Source: Deltaproteobacteria bacterium RBG_13_61_14
GTDB taxonomy: Bacteria > RBG-13-61-14
Assembly (NCBI GenBank): GCA_001797815.1
Contig: MGQK01000035.1
Location: forward strand, 29,335-41,469
Length of the DNA stretch: 12,135 bases
Direction of reading: 5' to 3'
Position numbers and translations under genes: made by a program
The notes under the pieces: generated by a model
The model's input: the letters and a program-made list of their open reading frames with translations, nothing else
The model's database searches: none
Told to the model about the DNA's origin: nothing
In this document: piece by piece, positions 1 to 6,603 of the stretch
Layout of the letters: each line of letters opens with the position of its first letter
How positions within the stretch are numbered: the stretch's first letter is position 1

Positions 1-1
1 C

Positions 2-1537
2 GAGATGATCCGGAGCCGGGCCGAGCAGGCCGAGGTGGAAGCGCTGTTCAGTCTGGAGGACGCGGGCTCGGCCGGCGGCTTTCTCAAAGCGCAGGACTTT
101 TCCGGGGACGAGGTGCTCGTCCGCCGGGTTGTCAGCCGCTCCGGCCGGCACCGCCTCTGGATCAACGGCCGGCTGGCGACCCAGACCCTGCTCTTCGAGC
201 TGGGCCGGCACCTGGTGGACATTTACGGCCAGCACGAATACCAGACCTTGCTCCGGCCCGAGCATCATATCGAGCTGTTGGACGCCTTTGGCGGGCATAG
301 CCGCGAGCTGGAGGCCTACGAGCAAGCCTTTGCCCGTTTCCAGGCGCTCCTCCTGGAGCGAAAGCGCCTGGGCCAAAGCGAGGCCGAGAAGCGGGAGCGG
401 CAGGAGTTCATGGAATTCCGCATCCGGGAGATCGAGCGGGTCCAGCCCCGGCCGGGCGAGGATGAGGATCTGCGCCAGGAGCGGGAGCGGCTCCGCCATG
501 CCGAGCAGTTGCACTCGGCCGCGGATGAAGGCGCCGCGAAGCTTTATGAAAGCGACGCCGCGGTGGTGGAATCGCTCCGCCTCTTGACCCAGCGGCTGGC
601 CGCGGCTTCAGCTCACGACCCGGCGCTCCAAGGCCCGGCCGAGCAGTCCGAGACCGCGGCGACTCTCCTGGAGGAGTGCGCCCGCGAGCTTCGCGCCTAT
701 GCCGACCGGGTCGAGTCGGACCCGGAGCGGCTGGTCCAGGTGGATGACCGGCTGGCCGAGATCCAGCGGCTCAAGCGCAAGTACGGGGAGCGGGTGGAAG
801 ATGTCCTGGCCCTGCTCGAATCCAGCCGGCAGGAGCTGAATTCTCTTTCCCGCAGTGAAGAGCGCCTGAAGGAGCTGGACCAGGAGCTTCTGAAGGCGCG
901 CGAGCAATGCCTGGCGCTGGGCCGCGTCCTCACCCGCAAACGGCAGGAAGCGGGCGAGCGCCTGGCCCGCCGGGTGAAAGAAGAATTGAAGCGGCTGGAC
1001 ATGCCCCAGACCGCGTTCGCGGCCCGGCTGATCCCGGTCGCCGGCGAAGAGGGCCTCGCCGCCTCGGGCCTGGAGCAAGTCGAGTTTTACCTGTCGCCCA
1101 ACCCCGGCGAAGAATTGAAACCTCTGGCCAAGATCGCTTCCGGCGGTGAGCTTTCCCGGATCATGCTCGCGCTGCGCACGCTGCTGGTCGCTCCCGGCGG
1201 AGTGAGCACGCTGGTCTTTGATGAAGTGGACGCCGGCATCGGCGGCGCGACCGCGGAGGTGGTCGGCCGCAAGCTCAAGGAACTGGCCCGCTCCCACCAG
1301 GTGCTCTGCGTCACCCACCTTCCCCAGATCGCCTGCTTTTCCGATACCCACTACCGGGTGAGCAAGTCCCGATCCGGCGGCCGGACCGTGACCGCGGTCG
1401 AGCGGCTGAGCGCCGAGGACCGGGTGGAGGAGCTTTCCCGCATGCTCGGCGGGGTCCAGATCACCGAGAAGACCCGGGCCCACGCCCGGGAGATGATGGA
1501 AGCCGCGGCCAAATCTTCCCCGGAGGTCGGCCGTTGA
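2..1537 (+). CDS. recN: DNA repair protein RecN (5'-truncated by window edge)
   Basis: RecN is an SMC-like ATPase that acts at DNA double-strand breaks in recombinational repair. The reading frame is open from base 2. The first ATG, at 5, is probably internal, because the residues after it (MIRSRAEQAEVEALF) match the family's strand beyond the Walker A region. The true start and the Walker A loop lie upstream of the window, and I estimate 50-80 residues are missing. Counting from that ATG, a Q-loop-like YGQHEYQ lies at about 74-80 and charged coiled-coil arms at about 110-345. The ABC signature SGGELS is at 379-384 and Walker B LVFDE at 403-407, followed by DAGIGG. The switch histidine is in VTHLPQIA. 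The C-terminal head is complete, ending at TGA 1535-1537, and the gene overlaps the next by 3 bp. Family assignment is secure from the signature and Walker B blocks. Confidence 0.95.
   Translation, partial: EMIRSRAEQAEVEALFSLEDAGSAGGFLKAQDFSGDEVLVRRVVSRSGRHRLWINGRLATQTLLFELGRHLVDIYGQHEYQTLLRPEHHIELLDAFGGHSRELEAYEQAFARFQALLLERKRLGQSEAEKRERQEFMEFRIREIERVQPRPGEDEDLRQERERLRHAEQLHSAADEGAAKLYESDAAVVESLRLLTQRLAAASAHDPALQGPAEQSETAATLLEECARELRAYADRVESDPERLVQVDDRLAEIQRLKRKYGERVEDVLALLESSRQELNSLSRSEERLKELDQELLKAREQCLALGRVLTRKRQEAGERLARRVKEELKRLDMPQTAFAARLIPVAGEEGLAASGLEQVEFYLSPNPGEELKPLAKIASGGELSRIMLALRTLLVAPGGVSTLVFDEVDAGIGGATAEVVGRKLKELARSHQVLCVTHLPQIACFSDTHYRVSKSRSGGRTVTAVERLSAEDRVEELSRMLGGVQITEKTRAHAREMMEAAAKSSPEVGR
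1522..1527 (+). promoter_or_regulatory. Ribosome binding site fixing a TTG start
   Basis: GGAGGT lies 6 bases before the TTG at 1534 and inside the last codons of recN. A strong Shine-Dalgarno sequence at good spacing supports TTG rather than a later ATG as the start of the PmbA/TldE-type gene. Confidence 0.65.
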
Positions 1538-2892
1538 AAAATCCGGCCAGTCTCGCGCCGGCCGAGGCGATGGACTACGCCTGTAAAGCCCTGAGCGCAG
1601 GCGGGATCGGCGCCTGGGAGCTTTTCCTCCATCAGGAGCAGACCTTGAACGTCGAAGTCAAGGACCGGGCGGTGGAATCGCTCGAGGGCGCCAGGCACGC
1701 CGGCATGGCGCTGCGCCTGATCGAGTCCGGCCGGATGGGTTTCTCCTATACCAGCGACTTGAGCCCGGCCGCCCTCGAGGAACTGGTGGCCCGGGCCCGG
1801 GCCGCCGGCCGGGAGGTTTCGCCCGACCCGCTCTTCTCCTTTGCCGAGCCGGATCCGGCGCCCATGTCTCAACTCGCCATTCATGATTCGAGCCTGGCCG
1901 GAAGGCCCGAGTCAGACAAGATCGCCCGGGCCGCGGCGCTCGAATCCGCGGCCTTGGCCTTTGACCCGCGGCTGAAAAGGGTGCGCAAGGCCGAGTATTC
2001 CGAGACCGAGGACGAGGTTTACCTGTGGACCTCGGAAGGGCTCCAGCGTCGCGATCGCCGCACGCTGTGCCTGGCTTCGCTGGGCGCGGTGGCCGAGTCG
2101 GGATCGGATTCGCAGATCGCCTGGGAGCTTGATTTCAGTCACTGGTATGATAAACTGGACATCGCCAGCGTCGGCCGGCGGGCCGCGGCCAAGGCGGTGG
2201 GGCTCTTGGGCGCCGGCCCGGTCCCGAGCCGGCGCTGCCCGATCGTGTTGGAGCCGGAACCCGCGGCCGAGCTGTTGGGCGTGCTGGCCGAGGCCGCCAG
2301 CGCGGAAGCGGTGGTCAAGAACCGGTCCTGGCTGGCGGGCAAGCTGGGCCAGCGAGTGGCATCGCCGGCGGTAACCATCCTTGATGACGGCCGCTTCGAG
2401 GACGCGCCGGATTGTTTTCCTTTTGACGGAGAGGGCGAGCGCAGCCGGCGCACGGTGGTGGTGGAAGATGGCCGGCTCGACTCTTTTCTCTTTGACCGCT
2501 ACCGCGGCCGGCAGATGGGAGCCGCCTCCACCGGCAACAGCCGGCGGGAAAGTTGGACCGTGCCCCCGCAGGTGGGCACTTCCTGCTTCTTCATCCGGCC
2601 GGGCCGCGAAGAGGGCCGGGCTTTGGTCGGTCAGTTGTCCCGGGGCGTGCTGGTGGAGCAACTGCTGGGGATTCACCTGGCCGATGCGGTGACCGGAGAA
2701 TTTTCCGTGGGCTGTGTCGGCCACCTGGTCGAGCGGGGCGAGCGGGGGGCGCCGGTGACCGGGGTGGTGCTTTCCGGCCAGGTGGGCAAGCTGTTCAATC
2801 GAGTGGAAGCCGTGGGGTCGGATCTGAGGTTCTTCGGGGAAATGGGCTCGCCCAGCCTCCTCATCGGCAAGGTGGCCTTGAGCGGCAAATGA
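1534..2892 (+). CDS. pmbA: TldD/PmbA family protein, TldE (PmbA)-type
   Basis: PmbA/TldE is the partner of the metalloprotease TldD. The TldD-TldE heterodimer degrades unfolded peptides and matures some modified peptides such as microcins. The 452-residue length is typical. The C-terminal half carries family blocks: FPFDGEGERSRR, then the RYRGRQMGAASTGNSRR region, then GEFSVGCVGHLVERGE and near the end GSPSLLIGK. The HExxxH zinc motif of TldD is absent, so this is the non-catalytic E-type subunit rather than TldD. No tldD lies in the window. The start is TTG at 1534 with GGAGGT 6 bases upstream. It overlaps recN by 3 bases (TTGA), so the two are probably cotranslated. Family membership is firm; the symbol rests on the missing zinc motif and overall pattern. 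Confidence 0.87.
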   Translation: MKNPASLAPAEAMDYACKALSAGGIGAWELFLHQEQTLNVEVKDRAVESLEGARHAGMALRLIESGRMGFSYTSDLSPAALEELVARARAAGREVSPDPLFSFAEPDPAPMSQLAIHDSSLAGRPESDKIARAAALESAALAFDPRLKRVRKAEYSETEDEVYLWTSEGLQRRDRRTLCLASLGAVAESGSDSQIAWELDFSHWYDKLDIASVGRRAAAKAVGLLGAGPVPSRRCPIVLEPEPAAELLGVLAEAASAEAVVKNRSWLAGKLGQRVASPAVTILDDGRFEDAPDCFPFDGEGERSRRTVVVEDGRLDSFLFDRYRGRQMGAASTGNSRRESWTVPPQVGTSCFFIRPGREEGRALVGQLSRGVLVEQLLGIHLADAVTGEFSVGCVGHLVERGERGAPVTGVVLSGQVGKLFNRVEAVGSDLRFFGEMGSPSLLIGKVALSGK

Positions 2893-2943
2893 AGCCGGGC
2901 GCGCCCGGGCCGGCGACCTGACCATGGGCTGAAAGGATTGCTG

Positions 2944-2948
2944 AAAGG
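2944..2948 (+). promoter_or_regulatory. Ribosome binding site choosing ATG 2955
   Basis: AAAGG at 2944-2948 is 6 bases before ATG 2955 but directly abuts the in-frame TTG at 2949. This favours ATG 2955 as the start of the PP2C phosphatase. The AAAGG is the second half of a short direct repeat (GCTGAAAGG, twice, 2930-2948). Confidence 0.55.
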
Positions 2949-2954
2949 TTGAAC

Positions 2955-3713
2955 ATGAATTTTGTGGCGTTTGGTGCGACCGACGTGGGTCAGGTTCGAG
3001 AGAAGAACGAGGACGCGTTCCTGGTGGACGACGCCTGGCGCTTCTACCTGGTCGCCGACGGGATGGGCGGACATGCCGGCGGCGGCTTCGCCTCCAACCA
3101 CGCGGTGGCCACGGTGACGGAAGAGCTCAAGCGCCAGGAAGACAGCCAGGACATGACCCAGCCCTTGCGCACCGACGCCGACCGCACCCACACCCAAACG
3201 CAGCTCTTGCACGCGCTCAAGCGCGCCAACGAGGCCCTGTTCCTGCGCTCGATCTCGGACAGCCAGCTCCGGGGCATGGGAACCACCCTGACCGCAATCA
3301 GGTTCGATGAGCGCTATGCCAACCTCGCCCACGTGGGCGACAGCCGGGCCTACCTGGTCCGCGAGGGCAAATTATGTCAGCTCACGTCCGACCACTCCTG
3401 GGTGCAGGAGCAGGTCCGCTCGGGCGTGCTCACCGCGGAAGAGGCCCGCCTGCACCCGCTCAAAAACATCATCACCCGCAGCATGGGCCACGAACGGGAG
3501 GTGACGGTGGACCTGTTCAAGGAGGAATACCGGATCGGCGACCGCTACCTGCTCTGCTCGGACGGGCTGACCAACATGGTGGAAGACGACGAGATCCTGG
3601 CCACGGTGATGAAGGAGGCGCCCGAGCCCGCGGTCCGCCGCCTGATCCAGCGGGCCAAGGAAGAAGGCGGCCTCGATAACATCACCGTGATCGTGGTCGC
3701 CCTCGAGGCCTGA
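2955..3713 (+). CDS. PP2C-family Ser/Thr protein phosphatase (Stp/PppA type)
   Basis: This cytosolic, metal-dependent (Mn/Mg) phosphatase removes phosphate from Ser/Thr and is the usual antagonist of Hanks-type kinases. With the start at ATG 2955 it has 252 residues, the normal size of bacterial stand-alone PP2Cs. All core motifs are present: GATDVGQVREKNEDAF at 7-22 with metal-binding D20, ADGMGGHAGGG at 34-44 (D35, G36), GMGTTL at 108-113, AHVGDSRAYL at 125-134, SDGL at 202-205 (D203) and GGLDNIT at 238-244 (D241). No membrane segment or sensor domain is visible. It ends 2 bp before the kinase start, so the two are almost surely one operon. A 62-bp spacer separates it from the PmbA-type gene. 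The exact substrate is unknown; the adjacent kinase is the obvious candidate. Confidence 0.93.
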   Translation: MNFVAFGATDVGQVREKNEDAFLVDDAWRFYLVADGMGGHAGGGFASNHAVATVTEELKRQEDSQDMTQPLRTDADRTHTQTQLLHALKRANEALFLRSISDSQLRGMGTTLTAIRFDERYANLAHVGDSRAYLVREGKLCQLTSDHSWVQEQVRSGVLTAEEARLHPLKNIITRSMGHEREVTVDLFKEEYRIGDRYLLCSDGLTNMVEDDEILATVMKEAPEPAVRRLIQRAKEEGGLDNITVIVVALEA

Positions 3714-3715
3714 CC

Positions 3716-4978
3716 ATGGCCGCCCGGCGGGAGATCCGGGAAAAATTCGAGATCATCGGCCACCTGGGTTCGGGCGGCATGGCCGAGGTGTTCCTGGCCC
3801 GCCAGGATTCCCTGGAACGCCTGGTCGCCATCAAGGAGCTCAAGCCCGCCTTTGCCGAAAACCCCGAACTCTATGAGCGGTTCCTGCGCGAAGCCCGCAC
3901 CGGCGCCGCCCTGGTCCACGAAAACATCGTCCAGGTCCACCACTTCGGCGAGAGCGACCGCGGACCCTTCATCGTCCTGGAATACGTGGACGGGATTGAC
4001 CTCAAAACCCTGATCCAGCGCCTGGGCTCGGTCCCCCCGCGGGCCGCGCTCCCCATCTTCCACGCCGTGGCCCGGGCGCTCGCCTATGCCCACGGCCGCG
4101 GCCTCGTGCACCGTGACGTCAAGCCCGGCAACATCATGCTCGGCAAGCACGGCGAGGTCAAGCTCATGGACTTCGGCATTGTCCGCGCCACCGATTCGGA
4201 CCTCACCCGCACCGGCGCCTTCCTGGGCACGCCCTCGTATATGTCGCCCGAGCAGTTCCAGGGAGAAAAGCTGACCCCGGCCTCCGACCAGTTCTCGCTG
4301 GGTATCGTGATCTACGAGGCGCTCACCGGGGTCAAGCCCTTCCGCGCCGATGACGAGACCTCGCTCTCGAAAAAGATCCAGACCCAGCGCGAGCTGCCGC
4401 CGCGGCGGCTCAATCCCGAAGTCCCGCGCCGCTTCCAGTGGCTGGCCCGACGCTGCCTGAAAAAGAAGCCGGGCCAGCGCTACCCCGACACCCTGGAGCT
4501 CCTGCGCGCGCTCGAGAACCTGATGACCCACCAAGAGCGCACCCGGGGCGTGGCGCTGCTGGCCGAGTTCCTGTCGAGCTCCGGCGCGCTCGAGGGCAAG
4601 GAGCGCACCACGGTGGTGACGGGCGAACCGAAAAAGGAACCGATGCCGGCCACGCCCATCTCCATTCCGCCGGCGCGCGAAGCCAAGTCCAAGACGGGCA
4701 AAAGCCAGGTCTCCAAGGCGGACAAGTCCCGGGCGCCGGCGCCCAAGAGCACGCTCACGCCTGAGCCCTCACCGGCGGAACGGATTCGGGCCGCGGTGGG
4801 GCCGGCGGAACCCGAAGCCCCGTCGCTGCGCTGGCTGTGGCGGTTGATCATGCTTTTGATCCTGATCCTCAGCGCGACCATCGCCTACGCGCTCTCGGAC
4901 TACTACACGCCCTATCTGCCCAAGGCCGTGAAAACCTTCCTCTCGCCGGCGCCGGAACCGTCCCCGCCGCCGAAATAG
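3716..4978 (+). CDS. Membrane-anchored Hanks-type Ser/Thr protein kinase
   Basis: The protein has 420 residues: an N-terminal kinase domain (about 10-270), a Ser/Pro/Lys-rich linker (about 300-368), one membrane helix (about 371-393) and a short tail rich in proline. Visible catalytic elements are the glycine loop LGSGGMAEV (17-25), VAIK with ATP-anchoring K40, HRDVKPGNI with catalytic D134, the metal-binding DFG at 152-154, GTPSYMSPEQ with the activation-loop SPE at 177-179, D191 in DQFSLG, and R255 in GQRYP. It is therefore expected to be active. The arrangement is PknB-like, but the roughly 27 residues after the helix hold no PASTA or other recognisable sensor. Start is ATG 3716, 2 bp after the phosphatase stop, with GAGG 7 bases upstream. 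Targets cannot be read from the sequence; the adjacent phosphatase probably reverses its action. Confidence 0.94.
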   Translation: MAARREIREKFEIIGHLGSGGMAEVFLARQDSLERLVAIKELKPAFAENPELYERFLREARTGAALVHENIVQVHHFGESDRGPFIVLEYVDGIDLKTLIQRLGSVPPRAALPIFHAVARALAYAHGRGLVHRDVKPGNIMLGKHGEVKLMDFGIVRATDSDLTRTGAFLGTPSYMSPEQFQGEKLTPASDQFSLGIVIYEALTGVKPFRADDETSLSKKIQTQRELPPRRLNPEVPRRFQWLARRCLKKKPGQRYPDTLELLRALENLMTHQERTRGVALLAEFLSSSGALEGKERTTVVTGEPKKEPMPATPISIPPAREAKSKTGKSQVSKADKSRAPAPKSTLTPEPSPAERIRAAVGPAEPEAPSLRWLWRLIMLLILILSATIAYALSDYYTPYLPKAVKTFLSPAPEPSPPPK

Positions 4979-5033
4979 GTTTCCATTCAGCAGCCGACCG
5001 GATGAACGATCGGAAAAAGGAGAGACGGGGCCG

Positions 5034-6104
5034 ATGACCGCGGAAGTGTATCTGGCCCGGCTTCCGGACGGCGCCCCGCCGGCGGCGCAGGCCGAGGCGG
5101 TTCGCAGGGTGCTGACGGCTGCCGGGTTTATCAGCCGGCTGGCCAAGAAGGACCTGGTGGCGATCAAGGTCCACGTGGGGGAGGTAAACAACGTCACCCA
5201 TCTCCGGCCCGAGCTGGCCGCGGCCGCGGTGAAGATGATCCGGACGGCCGAGGCCTGGGCCTTTCTGACCGACACCTCCACCCTTTACAGGAGCCGGCGC
5301 GACCACGCCATCAAGCATGTCCTCCACGCCCATGCCCACGGCTTCACCATCGAGGCCACCGGCGCGCCCTTCCTGCCGGTGGACGGACTGGTGGGCCGGC
5401 ACGAGGTGGAGGTGAAGGTGAACGGCGAGTTGCACGAGAGAGTGAAAGTGGCCGGCGAAATTCTGCTGGCCGATGCCCTGCTGGTGCTCAGCCACCCCAC
5501 CGGCCACATGGGTACCGGGCTGGCCGCGGCCCTCAAGAACGTGGGCATGGGGCTTTCCTCCCGGGCCGGCAAGATGCGGCAGCACAGCTCGATCCAGCCC
5601 GAGGTGATGGCGGAGAAATGCCAGAACTGTGGCAAGTGCCGCAAATGGTGCCCGGTGGACGCGATCGCGGAGCGGGGTGATTCTTCCTGGATTGACCCGG
5701 AGCGCTGCATCGGGTGCGGCGAATGCCTGGCCGTGTGCCGGCAGGGGGCGGTGAAGTTTGACTACCGGATCCAGTCCGAGCCGCTGCAGAAGAGCATGAT
5801 CGAGCACGCGGCCGGCGTGCTCCGGCACTTCGGCTCGAAGGCGGCGTTTGTCAACGCGCTGGTGAACATGACCAGGGACTGCGATTGCTTAAACAAGGTG
5901 CAGGAGAAGATCATGCCCGACCTGGGGATGCTGGCTTCCAGCGACATCGTGGCCGTGGACCAGGCGACCCTGGACTTGACCGCCGAGGCCCAGGGCAAGA
6001 ACCTGGCCGCGCTCGCCTATTCCGTGCTCAATCCCGCCATCCAGATTGCCCACGCCGAGAAGCTGGGGCTTGGCAGCCGGCGGTATCATTTGGTGGAACT
6101 ATAG
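5034..6104 (+). CDS. DUF362 protein with two 4Fe-4S clusters
   Basis: This 356-residue protein belongs to the DUF362 family, often fused to a ferredoxin module; no reaction is established for most members. The N-terminal DUF362 portion includes IKVHVGEVNNVTHLRPE at about 44-60, a family hallmark, and HPTGHMGTGLAAALKNVGMG at 154-173. A 2[4Fe-4S] ferredoxin module follows: C196-x2-C199-x2-C202-x3-C206-P and C225-x2-C228-x2-C231-x3-C235. A further DCDC motif (C283, C285) after the ferredoxin is common in this family and could bind metal. No signal peptide or membrane segment is evident, so it is probably cytosolic. The start at ATG 5034 has AAAGGAGA 9 bases upstream. It follows the kinase by 55 bp and precedes the repeat-bounded S23 cassette by 6 bp. 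An electron-transfer or redox role is inferred from the clusters only. Confidence 0.88.
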   Translation: MTAEVYLARLPDGAPPAAQAEAVRRVLTAAGFISRLAKKDLVAIKVHVGEVNNVTHLRPELAAAAVKMIRTAEAWAFLTDTSTLYRSRRDHAIKHVLHAHAHGFTIEATGAPFLPVDGLVGRHEVEVKVNGELHERVKVAGEILLADALLVLSHPTGHMGTGLAAALKNVGMGLSSRAGKMRQHSSIQPEVMAEKCQNCGKCRKWCPVDAIAERGDSSWIDPERCIGCGECLAVCRQGAVKFDYRIQSEPLQKSMIEHAAGVLRHFGSKAAFVNALVNMTRDCDCLNKVQEKIMPDLGMLASSDIVAVDQATLDLTAEAQGKNLAALAYSVLNPAIQIAHAEKLGLGSRRYHLVEL

Positions 6105-6110
6105 CAAGAA

Positions 6111-6138
6111 GGCTTTCGGCGTTAGGCTTTAGGCATTA
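6111..6138 (+). repeat. Left heptamer array (GGCNTTA x4)
   Basis: Four consecutive 7-bp units: GGCTTTC, GGCGTTA, GGCTTTA, GGCATTA. The first is degenerate at its last position. They begin 6 bp after the DUF362 stop codon. The complement of units 2 and 3 plus 3 bases matches the right array perfectly over 17 bp. Confidence 0.8.
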
Positions 6139-6148
6139 GATCAAGAAG

Positions 6149-6154
6149 AGGAGG
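6149..6154 (+). promoter_or_regulatory. Ribosome binding site of the S23 gene
   Basis: AGGAGG lies 1 base before ATG 6156 and 4 bases before the in-frame ATG 6159. The spacing makes the second ATG the more likely start. This is the strongest Shine-Dalgarno in the window and lies inside the cassette, so the gene carries its own translation signal. Confidence 0.6.
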
Positions 6155-6158
6155 GATG

Positions 6159-6521
6159 ATGTCCCGGGATTATCGCAAATTGAGAGCTTTTTCTTTGGCT
6201 AAGGCGTTAGTTATTCAGATTTATCGGGTTACCCGACATTTTCCTCGCGAAGAACTTTTCGGCTTGACCAGACAGATGCGGAGAGCGGCAATCAGTGTTC
6301 CCGCGAATATTGCTGAAGGAGCAGGAAGGAACACGCTTCGTGATTACGTTAATTTTCTGAATATTGCTATGGGCTCTTTATCCGAGCTCAGCTATTATCT
6401 TGAACTATCCCTGGAACTGGGGTATCTGAATGAGAAAGATCATCTTCAGATTGGGGCACAGTGTGATGAGGCTTCCCGGACCCTGCAAGGTCTGATCCAG
6501 GCGCTGAGGAAAAAACTCTGA
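6159..6521 (+). CDS. Four-helix-bundle protein, S23/23S rRNA IVP family
   Basis: This small protein of 120 residues (121 if ATG 6156 is used) belongs to the S23 family first met in intervening sequences of 23S rRNA genes and now known at many other sites. Its function is unsettled; structures show a pentamer-forming four-helix bundle. Family blocks seen: LRAFSLAKALVIQIYRVT near the N-terminus, then FPREELFGLTRQMRRAAISV, the hallmark PANIAEGAGRNT, and NIAMGSLSELSYYLELSLELGYL near the middle to end. Start at 6159 is chosen because AGGAGG is only 1 base from ATG 6156. Codon use and base composition are AT-richer than all neighbours, suggesting recent acquisition. It reads in the same direction as the flanking DUF362 and thiolase genes and lies wholly between the two inverted arrays. 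No rRNA sequence surrounds it. Confidence 0.9.
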   Translation: MSRDYRKLRAFSLAKALVIQIYRVTRHFPREELFGLTRQMRRAAISVPANIAEGAGRNTLRDYVNFLNIAMGSLSELSYYLELSLELGYLNEKDHLQIGAQCDEASRTLQGLIQALRKKL

Positions 6522-6539
6522 ATTTGCAGTTTTGGATAC

Positions 6540-6578
6540 TTAAGCCTAAAGCCTAACGCCTAAGGCCTAAGGCCTTAT
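6540..6578 (+). repeat. Right heptamer array (TAANGCC units)
   Basis: Consecutive 7-bp units read TTAAGCC, TAAAGCC, TAACGCC, TAAGGCC, TAAGGCC, then a degenerate end. They are the reverse complement of the left array's units. The 17-bp core GCCTAAAGCCTAACGCC at 6544-6560 pairs perfectly with 6118-6134. The array ends about 25 bp before the thiolase start, so it forms most of that gene's upstream region. Confidence 0.8.
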
Positions 6579-6603
6579 CCAGGAGTCTAACGGAGCAACA
6601 GAA

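Larger units (their letters stand above)
6111..6578 (+). mobile_element. S23/IVS-like cassette bounded by inverted heptamer arrays
   Basis: The unit is about 468 bp: left heptamer array (6111-6138), one four-helix-bundle gene, right array (6540-6578) in inverted orientation. A perfect 17-bp inverted repeat lies at 6118-6134 and 6544-6560. The interior is visibly AT-richer (about 45% G+C counted over 6181-6420) than its neighbours near 70%. Known 23S rRNA intervening sequences of Leptospira and Coxiella have the same plan, an S23 gene inside a long terminal stem. This one sits between two protein genes instead. No target-site duplication was found at the edges, and no transposase is encoded, so mobility is inferred from the structure and composition. 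Confidence 0.65.

Noticed and set aside
608-1483. Antisense frame opposite recN (291 codons)
   Set aside because: No recognisable motif, and the opposite strand carries intact RecN signature and Walker B motifs.
2895-2908. 14-bp GC palindrome (CCGGGCGCGCCCGG) after the PmbA-type stop
   Set aside because: It has no loop and no T-run, and short GC palindromes are common at this base composition.
5002-5037. 11-codon leader peptide (MNDRKKERRGR) overlapping the DUF362 start in ATGA
   Set aside because: No ribosome binding site precedes it, and the basic composition follows from the GA-rich Shine-Dalgarno region of the DUF362 gene. It may be real but cannot be supported.
6111-6578. Heptamer arrays as a CRISPR array
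   Set aside because: The units are 7 bp and contiguous with no spacers, and there are no cas genes.
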